Part shown: positions 55,041-62,405 of the stretch, piece by piece
Layout: each line of letters opens with the position of its first letter
Numbering within the stretch: the first letter of the stretch is position 1
Source of the DNA: DATCJA01 sp963734635
GTDB taxonomy: Bacteria; Acidobacteriota; Vicinamibacteria; Vicinamibacterales; UBA2999
Direction of reading: 5' to 3'
Assembly: GCA_963734635.1 (NCBI GenBank)
Contig: CAVTIA010000014.1
Location: forward strand, 806,001 to 870,000
Length of the DNA: 64,000 nucleotides
Translations under genes and position numbers: made by a program
Notes under the pieces: generated by a model
What the model saw: the letters and a program-made list of their open reading frames with translations, nothing else
Database searches by the model: none
Told to the model about the DNA's origin: nothing

Positions 55041-55504
55041 TGGCCCTCCTCACATGGCTTGAATCAACAGGGCTGTCCACCTGGGTTCGTGAGGGCGAGA
55101 GCATCTGGGCATTTCCATCAATCCTGACGCTGCACACATTTGGTCTCGGCCTGCTCGTCGGCGCCAATACCATCGTCAACTTGCGGCTGTTGGGGATCGG
55201 CAGTCGCGTACCCCTCGAGCCGCTGCGGCCGCTTTTCAACGTGATGTGGGGCGGGTTCTGGCTGAACGCCTTTACCGGGTCGCTGCTGTTTGCGGCTGAT
55301 GCCACGGAGCGTGGGACATCGGTGTTCTTCCTGTCGAAGCTGGTGTTCGTGGCGATCGGCGTCGCGGCGATGGTCGCGATCAAGCGATCCGCCTTCGACG
55401 CGCCTCCGGACGCGCCCGTTGGCTCTCCGAAGCTGATGGCGCTGGTGTCGCTGGCTGCCTGGGCGGCGGCGATCACGACAGGGCGTCTGCTCGCCTACGT
55501 GTAA
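55040..55504 (+). CDS. Four-helix membrane protein, DUF6644-like
   Basis: 154 residues with four predicted membrane segments (about 25-45, 65-85, 90-110 and 130-150). The opening ESTGLSTWVREGESIWAFPSILTLHTFGLGLLVGANTIVNLRLLG resembles DUF6644 proteins (the ES.WL.P....H..G..LL.G sequence, with a conserved membrane His). ATG 55040 shares one base with the preceding stop. A similar pattern appears in the second half of the next gene, so the two may form a pseudo-dimer. A haem b or quinone site via the membrane His is possible but not shown. Confidence 0.8.
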   Translation: MALLTWLESTGLSTWVREGESIWAFPSILTLHTFGLGLLVGANTIVNLRLLGIGSRVPLEPLRPLFNVMWGGFWLNAFTGSLLFAADATERGTSVFFLSKLVFVAIGVAAMVAIKRSAFDAPPDAPVGSPKLMALVSLAAWAAAITTGRLLAYV

Positions 55505-55515
55505 AGGACAGGCAC

Positions 55516-56466
55516 ATGTTCTTCGGAATCAACATTCCGCACTTGCACCTTCTGCTCAACCACGTGCCGACTGTCGGCACCGTCGTCGGACTTGGCTTGT
55601 TGCTGCTCGCCCTGGTACGACGCAACGATCATCTGGTTCACGCCAGCCTCGAAGTGCTGTTTGCGGTGGCCGTGTTGACGCTGCCCGTATATCTAACGGG
55701 GGTTGCAGCCGAGGAGGCGATTGAAGGGATCGCTGGCGTGAGACGAGAGGCGATCAAGGCGCACGAGGCGGCCGCCTTGTGGGGCTTCATGGGGATGCAG
55801 GTCACGGGAATGATCGCGTGGCTTGCCCTGTGGCAGAGCCGTCGAAATTCGCGCGCTTCGCGTTCAGCTGTTGCCACCGTCCTGCTGCTGGCGGTCCTGA
55901 CGACGGCAATGATGGCGCGCGCGGCGACAATCGGGGGTGAGATTCGCCATCCCGAAATCGCCGCGAATCCCGAGGCCGTCGAAGTGGGCGCTCCGACCGG
56001 ATGGCTCACGAGCGAGCGGATCGGCACCTTCGTCACCGACTTCCCGTGGGTGTGGCCGGCGGCCGAGACGCTGCATTTTCTGGGCTTGTGTCTCGTGTTC
56101 GGCGTGCTGCTGGCCGTGAATCTTCGCATCCTGGGTGCGATGAAAGGTCTGTCGTTTGCTGCGATGCATCGACTGCTGCCGTGGGGCATTCTCGGGCTCG
56201 GCATGAACCTCATCACCGGCATGCTGTTCTTCATCGCTGCAGCGAACCAGTACACCCAGAACATCGCGTTCTACTGGAAGGTCGCGTTCCTGCTGCTCGC
56301 GGGCGCGCATTTTCTGTACCTGACGGTGTTCAGCAAGACCTGGGGACTGAAGATCGGGGAGGAGGCGGCCGCGCTCGACAAGCTCGTCGCGATGACAGGC
56401 ATCGGCCTCTGGGTCGGGGTCATCTACTGGGGACGTATGCTGCCGTTCATCGGCAACGCGTTCTAA
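55516..56466 (+). CDS. Multi-spanning membrane protein, DUF2231-like plus DUF6644-like halves
   Basis: 316 residues and about eight membrane segments. The first half (IPHLHLLLNHVPTVGTVVGLGLLLLAL, IKAHEAAALWGFMGMQVTGM) resembles DUF2231-type proteins with conserved His; the second (WPAAETLHFLGLCLVFGVLLAVNLRILGAMKGLSFAAMHRLLPWGILGLGMNLITGMLFF) repeats the pattern of the preceding gene. Histidines at NHVP, AHEA, ETLHF and GAHFL are placed in or near membrane segments, as in cytochrome b-like proteins. It likely forms a membrane electron-transfer unit with the c-type cytochrome encoded two genes upstream. ATG follows 11 bases after the previous stop. Confidence 0.82.
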   Translation: MFFGINIPHLHLLLNHVPTVGTVVGLGLLLLALVRRNDHLVHASLEVLFAVAVLTLPVYLTGVAAEEAIEGIAGVRREAIKAHEAAALWGFMGMQVTGMIAWLALWQSRRNSRASRSAVATVLLLAVLTTAMMARAATIGGEIRHPEIAANPEAVEVGAPTGWLTSERIGTFVTDFPWVWPAAETLHFLGLCLVFGVLLAVNLRILGAMKGLSFAAMHRLLPWGILGLGMNLITGMLFFIAAANQYTQNIAFYWKVAFLLLAGAHFLYLTVFSKTWGLKIGEEAAALDKLVAMTGIGLWVGVIYWGRMLPFIGNAF

Positions 56467-56479
56467 TCGGCGCGTGTCG

Positions 56480-56525
56480 TAAGTCAAAGTTTGACCTTGA
56501 CTTTTGACTTTTGACTTTTGACTTA
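56480..56525. repeat. TTGACTTTTGACTTTTGACTT tandem
   Basis: AAGTCAAAGTTTGACCTTGA is followed by four copies of CTTTTGA. It lies between the stop of the membrane protein and the small gene at 56554. Confidence 0.75.
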
Positions 56526-56553
56526 CACGTCTTTGACTGAATAGAGGTCTTGC

Positions 56554-56670
56554 GTGAACCTCGTCGTCGCCGTAGGTCTTGTGGTGATCGTCGCTCTTGG
56601 GATGCTTGGCGCCGCTGGGCGTTGGATCGACGCCAGCGAGGAGCGGCACGAGACGCCGACCGACAAGTGA
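56554..56670 (+). CDS. 38-residue single-span membrane protein
   Basis: GTG-started open frame, AGAGGT six bases upstream. The product MNLVVAVGLVVIVALGMLG is one hydrophobic segment followed by a polar charged end (RWIDASEERHETPTDK). Such short single-span proteins often act as small subunits of membrane oxidoreductases. It lies 87 bases after the two membrane proteins and before the amidohydrolase on the same strand. There is no homologue I can name, but the ribosome binding site, the clear hydrophobic/polar split and the position make it likely to be real. Confidence 0.6.
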   Translation: MNLVVAVGLVVIVALGMLGAAGRWIDASEERHETPTDK

Positions 56671-56677
56671 ATCGCTT

Positions 56678-56793
56678 GTTCTTTTGTCTTTAGTCTTTCG
56701 GCTTTAGTCGTCGTCTCGCTGGCTACGCATCCAACGCGGAAGTATCAAGATCACTAAAGACCAAAGACCCAAGACCCAAGACCCAAGACCGAT
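56678..56793. repeat. GTCTTTAGTCTTTCGG / AAAGACCAAAGACCCAAGACC tract
   Basis: TTTGTCTTTAGTCTTTCGGC on the left is mirrored by CACTAAAGACCAAAGACCC and repeated CAAGACC on the right. The vocabulary matches 35671-35781, about 21 kb away. Confidence 0.78.
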
Positions 56794-56819
56794 AGGACCC
56801 TCGTATTTCGGAGAACACC

Positions 56820-58559
56820 ATGACAAAGCGAATCCGCCAGACGCTGATTCTCGCGACGCTGGCAGCGGCTGGTGTCGCAGTTGCCGCGGGGCTATATATC
56901 CGCGGTTTCGCGCAGACACCGCCCGCCTCCGCCCAAGGCTCCGGGGCGGCAGGCCCGGCCGCTGATGTGATTCTGTCCAACGGCAAAATCATCACGGTCG
57001 ATGCGAAGTTTTCTATTGCGCAGGCCGTGGCCATCCAGGGCGAACGGATTCTTGCGGTCGGCACCAGCCAGGACATCAATCGCCTTGCCGGGCCGGCGAC
57101 TCGCCGCATCGACCTGCGCGGGCGGTCGGTCGTTCCTGGACTAATCGACAATCACGCCCACTACATGGAAGAGGGCGTGCTCTGGACGGTCGAGCTCCGC
57201 CTCGACAACGTCGACACACGCAAGCAGGCGCTCGAGATGATCCGGGCCAAGGCAAATTCGCTGAAGCCTGGAGTGTGGGTGTACACGCTGGGTGGCTGGT
57301 CGCCCGATCAGTTCACCGACGACAAGCGCCCGTTCTCCAAGGACGAGCTCGACAAGGCGGCTCCCAATCATCCCGTGCTGCTGCAGTTCACGCGCGCGGA
57401 AACGTATTTGAACAGCCGTGCCGTCGAAGTGCTCGGCCTCGCCAAGCGCACGGATCCGTGGATCAAACGTGACGCCAACGGGCAGCCGACGGGTGTGCTC
57501 GACGCTGGCGGCGCCAACTTCGGCCCTGCAACGGGGGTGTCGGAAGCAATCCCGCGCCCGACGATCGCGGAGGTCGAAGCCAACAGCATGGCGATGATCC
57601 GCGAGCTGAACGCGTCTGGCCTGACGGCGTCGAGCGGGACGTGCCCCGACGAGTTCGTCCCGATCTTCCGCAAGTGGGCGGTCGAGAAGCGGTTGAACAA
57701 GCGCTTCTTTTGCCTGGTGGCGATCGGGATGGGGAACAACGCCGAAACGGTGACGAAAAATCTGCCGCAGGTTGCCGAGCAGAAGTTGTTCCAGGGCGAC
57801 AACTGGGTCGATCACATCGCCTACGGTGAGGGGTTATACGGCCCCGCCGGCGACAGCATGGTGGCGCCGAAGGGGACACAGCCGCAGGAAGCGTTCGAGC
57901 AATGGGGGCGGATCGCGCGCGAGGTTGCGAGGGCCGGCATGCCGCTCCACTCACATACGACGCTCGACCACACCTTCAACGGGTTTCTCGATCAGATCGA
58001 AAAAATCAACCGCGAGTTCCCGGTCCGGAACCTCCGCTGGGTGCTCATCCACGGTGAGCAGGCCAGCGCCAGTCATCTGGAACGGATGAAGAACCTGGGT
58101 CTGACCCTCGCGGTTCAACCGCGCGCAACGATCATGGGCGGGATCTATCACCGCGCCCATGGAGACCGTGCGTACAGCATGCCGGACTTCAGAACGATTC
58201 AGAACAGCGGGATCATCTGGGGACTGGGTACCGACGCGTTCGAGGTCAATCAGTACCGGCCGTTCGTCACGCTGTCGTTCGCGGTCACCGGCAAGATGGT
58301 CGGGGGCGCGGTCGTCAACCGAACCCCGGTCAGCCGCGAGGATGCACTGATCGCGCACACCCGCGGCAGCGCCTATCAAATCCTCCAGGAGAACAACCTC
58401 GGATCGATTCAGCCGGGCAAGCTGGCTGACATGGTTGTCACGGATCGCGATTACCTGACGGTCCCGGCCGATCAGATCAAAGACATCAGGTCCGCGATGA
58501 CGATCGTGGGAGGTCGCGTCGTGTACGACGCCGCCGCGCCCGCGAGCGCCACGCGGTAG
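56820..58559 (+). CDS. Exported amidohydrolase, YtcJ-like (Amidohydro_3)
   Basis: 579 residues. Signal or anchor LATLAAAGVAVAAGLYIRG, then the composite TIM-barrel amidohydrolase: DVILSNGKIITVDAKFSIAQAVAIQGERILAVG, RSVVPGLIDNHAHYME with the two metal His, LKPGVWVYTLGGWSPDQF, MPLHSHTTLDHTFNG, WVLIHGEQAS, GLGTDAFEVNQYRPF with the catalytic-type Asp, and a C-terminal EDALIAHTRGSAYQILQENNLGSIQPGKLADMVV. It likely hydrolyses an amide, urea or related bond outside the cytoplasm; substrate unknown. CGGAGA precedes the ATG. It is the last gene of a same-strand run beginning near 50.7 kb. Confidence 0.9.
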   Translation: MTKRIRQTLILATLAAAGVAVAAGLYIRGFAQTPPASAQGSGAAGPAADVILSNGKIITVDAKFSIAQAVAIQGERILAVGTSQDINRLAGPATRRIDLRGRSVVPGLIDNHAHYMEEGVLWTVELRLDNVDTRKQALEMIRAKANSLKPGVWVYTLGGWSPDQFTDDKRPFSKDELDKAAPNHPVLLQFTRAETYLNSRAVEVLGLAKRTDPWIKRDANGQPTGVLDAGGANFGPATGVSEAIPRPTIAEVEANSMAMIRELNASGLTASSGTCPDEFVPIFRKWAVEKRLNKRFFCLVAIGMGNNAETVTKNLPQVAEQKLFQGDNWVDHIAYGEGLYGPAGDSMVAPKGTQPQEAFEQWGRIAREVARAGMPLHSHTTLDHTFNGFLDQIEKINREFPVRNLRWVLIHGEQASASHLERMKNLGLTLAVQPRATIMGGIYHRAHGDRAYSMPDFRTIQNSGIIWGLGTDAFEVNQYRPFVTLSFAVTGKMVGGAVVNRTPVSREDALIAHTRGSAYQILQENNLGSIQPGKLADMVVTDRDYLTVPADQIKDIRSAMTIVGGRVVYDAAAPASATR

Positions 58560-58573
58560 TGGGCGATGAGGCC

Positions 58574-58631
58574 GTAGTGTCCGCCTTCAGGCGGACCGCG
58601 AGCCCGTCCGGCTAAAGCCGGACACTACGTG
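58574..58631. repeat. GTGTCCGCCTTCAGGCGGAC and GTCCGGCTAAAGCCGGACAC palindromes
   Basis: A variant copy with GCGG arms and a standard copy lie in opposite orientations, separated by GCGAGCCC. The second ends 12 bases before the ATG of the next cytochrome. Confidence 0.82.
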
Positions 58632-58643
58632 GGATTCAGAGCG

Positions 58644-59766
58644 ATGCATTTCTTCTCGGCTATTGCGTTCGGACTGGTAGTCGCGCTCGCCGGCGTGTCG
58701 CTGCGCGCCTCCCAGGCGGTGCCCCCCCAGCGGCCTCCGATGGCCGAGGAGGTCTTCAAGAACATCCAGGTGCTGAAGGGGATCCCCGTCGATGAGTTCA
58801 TGGCGACGATGGGGTTCTTTTCGTCCTCTCTGGGGCTGAACTGTACCGACTGCCACGTCTCTGAAAGCGGCGGAAGCTGGGCCCGCTACGCCGACGACAA
58901 TGCCCTGAAGCAGAGGGCGCGCGTCATGATGGTGATGATGAACACCATCAACCGCACGAACTTCGGCGGGCGGCAGGTCGTGACGTGCAATACGTGTCAC
59001 CGCGGAGTTTCGAAGCCGAACGTGATGCCCAGCCTGAATGCGCTGTACGGCGAGCCGCCGCCGGACGAGCCCGGCGATCCCGTGGAGCAGGTAACCGGGC
59101 AGCCATCGGCCGATCAAGTGCTCGACCGGTTCATTACCGCGATCGGCGGCGCGCAGCGCGTCGCGGCTCTTACCAGCTTGAGCGCCAAGGGCACGTACAT
59201 CGGCTTTGACGATGCGGAAAAGAGTGCCGATGGAACTGTTCGCGCGGGCGACGGGCCAGCGGACGACGATCGTTCACGGCGCTTCCGGCGAGACCGTCAA
59301 CGTCTTCGATGGCCGCAGCGGGTGGATCGCGGCACCGCCCTCGGATAAGCCAGTGCCGCTCCTCGCCATCACGGGACAGGAGCTCGAGGGTGTCCGCCTC
59401 GAGACGCAGCTGCTCTTCCCTGCCAGGATCAAGGAAAGCCTTGCACGGTGGCGAGTTGGTGTGCCGGCGATCCTCGACGATCGGGAAGTGCGCCTCGTTC
59501 AAGGCGACACGCCCGGCGGCGGCGTAGCGACGCTGTGCTTCGACATGGAGACCGGCCTGCTCGTGCGGCTGGTGCGCTATGCCAATTCTCCGGTCGGACG
59601 CCTTGTCACCCGCGTGGATTACGACGACTATCGCGACGTCGCCGGAGTGAAGATGCCGTTTCGATGGACGGTGCGATGGTTGAGCGGACGGTCTACGTAC
59701 GAGCTCACCGAGGTCCAGCCGAACGTGCCAGTCGCAGACGCACGGTTCGCGCAGCCCCGTCCCTAG
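58644..59766 (+). CDS. Diheme cytochrome, reaction-centre cytochrome c subunit type, paralogue 4 (one frameshift)
   Basis: About 373 residues. Signal peptide MHFFSAIAFGLVVALAGV, then PMAEEVFKNIQVLKGIPVDEFMATMGFF, haem motifs CTDCH and CNTCH, and the usual C-terminal domain (GTYIGFDDAE, VPMELFARATGQRTTIVHG, VFDGRSGWIAAPP, DYRDVAGVKMPFRW). The +1 break near 59220 is an extra A in AAAA; without it DDAERVPMEL reads through. Between the haem motifs SGGSWARYADDNALK replaces the tract found in the other three, so this is the most divergent copy. Confidence 0.86.
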
Positions 59767-59944
59767 ATTGGGTTTCATCACTTACGTAGCTGCGGCATTA
59801 GGGCCGTAGACGAATCAGCTGCTACCGTGTTGACGCTCTTCCGGTCGTGGTGTACCGTCCGCCCACCAGTTAGTCCAGGGATGGACAAGAGCTAATGGAA
59901 GACCGCGGATTGACCGTGCGCGCTCGACACGAGGGGGAATGAGA

Positions 59945-60875
59945 ATGCGAGTCAACGCAGTGAAACAGTTCCTCGCCGTCACGGCAGCTCTCATCTGCTT
60001 CAGCGACTTCTTCGGTGCGCCTTCTGCCCAGGGGACGCGCCAGATGGTCCAGGTAGCGAAGGACGTCTACACGATGACGGGCGCCGGCAGCAACGCCAGC
60101 TTCGTCGTGACCGACGAAGGCGTCCTGGCGTTCGACAGCGACATCCGCAACAACGATGTGCCGTTCATCCGAAAAGTGACGGACAAGAAAATCGTGTATC
60201 TGTTTGCGTCTCACGCCTCAGGCGATCACTCAACCGGCGCCTGGTACTTCCGGGAGGACAAGCCGGTCTACATCGGCACGCGCGATCAGATCAGGGCTTA
60301 CTACCAGAACGAGCTCAAGGAGTTCAACGACCGCAAGGCGCAAGGGGCGCCTCTCTACAAACCGGCGGAGCTGCCGCCGCCATCGATGGGCTTCGACCAG
60401 AATCTGACCGTGCTCCTGGGCGGATTGACGTTTCAGGCCAAGGCGGAGGGATACGGCCATACCAGCGGCGACATGACCATGTACATTCCGCAGCGTCGCG
60501 TGATGTTCATGGGTGATCTGCTCAACAACGAAGCTTCATCCAGGGCAAGCCGAGGCAGCGGGTGTGTTCTTCGCGGATATCCAGGGGACGATCGATATTC
60601 TCAACCGAATCATCGACCGCAACCTGGCGGTCGACACGTACGTTCCCGGCCACGGTCCGGTTCACGTCGGACGCGGGATCGCAGACGTCGTAGACCAGCG
60701 TGACTATTTCATTCTCATGCGGGACGAAGTGGCGAGAATGGTGATGGCGGGAAAGACCCTCGAACAGATTCAGAAGGAATTCAAGGTGCCAACCCGGTTC
60801 GCGCACTACGATCCGGGCAGGCTGCCTGGGATTCTTCGCGTGTTCTACTATCAGCTGATTGAGCACGGGCGCTAG
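59945..60875 (+). CDS. Exported metallo-beta-lactamase-fold protein 3 (one frameshift)
   Basis: About 310 residues. ATG 59945 has GAGGGGG seven bases upstream. Signal peptide ending SAQ, then VYTMTGAGSNASFVVTDEGVLAFDS, KIVYLFASHASGDHSTGAWYF, EGYGHTSGDMTMYIPQRRVMFMGDLL, and after a +1 break near 60532 (extra A in GAAGC), NNELHPGQAEAAGVFFADIQGT and VDTYVPGHGPVHVG. The metal site HASGDH keeps the first H, the D and the last H but has S for the second H; GHTSGD and MGDLL are kept. This copy may be active, unlike paralogues 1 and 2. Confidence 0.83.
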
Positions 60876-61029
60876 TAGTAGGCTTTGGGCTTTGGTAATG
60901 CCAGAGCCCAAGGCCCACGGCCTAAAGCCCAGAGCCGGCATGGGCGTTGACCAAAACACGTAGAAGGCTGAACCATGCGAACCCGGAACCGAAGCTGAAC
61001 ACGAACTCAAGAACCGAGAACCTAGAAAG
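60876..61029. repeat. GGCTTTGGGCTTTGG / CCCAAGGCCC tract and GAACC tandem
   Basis: TAGGCTTTGGGCTTTGG faces AGAGCCCAAGGCCCACGGCC and CTAAAGCCCAGAGCC. From 60973 there is a one-sided run GAACCCGGAACCGAAGC, GAACACGAACTCAAGAACC. No gene; 61030-61122 shows nothing else beyond the next ribosome binding site. Confidence 0.72.
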
Positions 61030-61122
61030 AGTGAACGCACGCATTGACGTATCGCTCCGTCGGCAGGGCGTTCGAGGTTGTCGTCCCCGTCAGCCGCGTA
61101 TACATCGAGCAGGAGAAGCATC

Positions 61123-61933
61123 ATGGCGAGACGTGTATCCCTGGCGATAGGGGTCGTAGCGCTGCTTGCGTTGTCTTCCGGCGGCCGCGCAGACATGGAA
61201 CTTCACGGGAATGAGACCGGAGCAGTTCAAGAGCCTGCCACCCGGTGGCCCGGCGCCGGTCCGCGATCTCACTGGCATCTGGGACGGGGGGCCGACAGGT
61301 GTCGGCGCGACCGGCCAGGAAGCCGAACGGGCGGCGGCGCGATCGCCGTTCACGCCGCTCGGCGAAGAGATGGCACGGGAGAACCGGCCCGGCAACGGTC
61401 CCCGCAAGGTGCTCGTCCACGAGATCAACGACCCGTTATCGACGCTCGGCGATCCGGCAGGATTTCCGCGCATCGTCACGTTCGAGCTCCGCGCCGTGCA
61501 GATCACCCAGACGCCCAACCAGGTGCTGATGCTGTACATGTTCGAGAAGCGCTATCGGGTGATCTGGACCGATGGCCGATCGCTGCCGAAGGATCCCGAT
61601 CCGCGCTGGTACGGCTATTCGGTCGGGCGATGGGAAGACGACTACACGTTTGTGGTGGAGACCGTCGGCCTCGACGATCGCACGTGGATCGACAACGACG
61701 GCGACCCGCACAGCACCGCATTGCGCGTGATCGAGCGATACAGACGCCTCAACCAGAATACGTTGGAGCTGACCGTCACGATCGACGATCCAAAGATCTA
61801 CACGAAGCCGTGGCTTGTCCGAAACCGGATGCCGCTGCGGCTGCTGCCGCCAGGTACCGACGTCATGGAGATGATCCCGTCGGCCTCGGAGGCGCAGGCG
61901 TACCAGCAGGTGATTTCAAGTAAGACGAAGTGA
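61123..61933 (+). CDS. GDTLVV-related secreted protein (WYGYSVGRWEDDYTFVV subfamily), frameshifted
   Basis: About 269 residues. Signal peptide MARRVSLAIGVVALLALSS; an extra C near 61179 breaks the frame, and without it the mature part starts AAAQTWNFTG. Then GGPAPVRDLTGIWDGGPTG, FTPLGEEMARENRPGNGP, EINDPLSTLGDPAGFPRIV, the core WYGYSVGRWEDDYTFVVETVGLDDRTWID, HSTALRVIERYRRLN and IDDPKIYTKPWLV, ending EMIPSASEAQAYQQV. AGGAG precedes the ATG. The gene at 62.4 kb is a very close copy, with a DUF6152 gene between them. Confidence 0.84.
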
Positions 61934-61949
61934 GGAGAAGGAGGCTGTC

Positions 61950-62357
61950 GTGAGAGTAAAGCTGCTCGGCATCATCGTCTCGGCGGTCGGCGTGCTCGTG
62001 GCGCCCGTGCCCGCAGGCGCGCACCACGGGGCGGCCACCTTCGACACGGGCAAGGAAATCACGTTGAAGGGGGTCGTGACGGAGTGGATATGGGCGAATC
62101 CACACTGCTTCCTCAAGTTTGACGCGAAGGACGAGAGCGGCACGCTACGGAACTGGGCGGTCGAGACGCAGAATCCGGTTTCGATGACGGCCAGGGGCTG
62201 GTCGAGGGGAGCGTTCAAGGTAGGAGACGAGGTGACGGTGAAGCTGGAACCCGTGAAGAACGGCGCACCAGTCGGCCGAATCCTGACGGTCCTGCTGGCG
62301 AGCGGCCAGACGCTGGTTGCGGTGGGGCCGCAGCCCGCTGCGACTCCTGGCCAGTAG
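61950..62357 (+). CDS. DUF6152 family protein, copy 7
   Basis: 135 residues. Signal peptide MRVKLLGIIVSAVGVLVAPV ending AGA, mature start HHGAATFDTGKEITLKGVVTEWIWANPHCFLKFDAKDE, then NWAVETQNPVSMTARGW, DEVTVKLEPVKNGAP and ILTVLLASGQTLVA. It is the most divergent copy (HHGAAT, ANPHCFL with a Cys). The GTG start has GAAGGAGG upstream. It lies 16 bases after one WYGYSVGRW paralogue and 48 bases before the other, so all three are probably one transcript. Confidence 0.88.
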   Translation: MRVKLLGIIVSAVGVLVAPVPAGAHHGAATFDTGKEITLKGVVTEWIWANPHCFLKFDAKDESGTLRNWAVETQNPVSMTARGWSRGAFKVGDEVTVKLEPVKNGAPVGRILTVLLASGQTLVAVGPQPAATPGQ

Positions 62358-62358
62358 A

Positions 62359-62378
62359 GCGCAGGCTCCAGCCTGCGC
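62359..62378. terminator. GCGCAGGC hairpin between co-directional genes
   Basis: GCGCAGGC and GCCTGCGC form an 8-bp stem with a 4-base loop directly after the DUF6152 stop. A second palindrome, AGGCCTTCAGGCCT-like, sits at 62393-62405 between GAGG and the next GTG. They may limit readthrough or translation; this is inference. Confidence 0.55.
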
Positions 62379-62405
62379 GTTCCGAGTAGAGGAGGCCTTC
62401 AGGCC

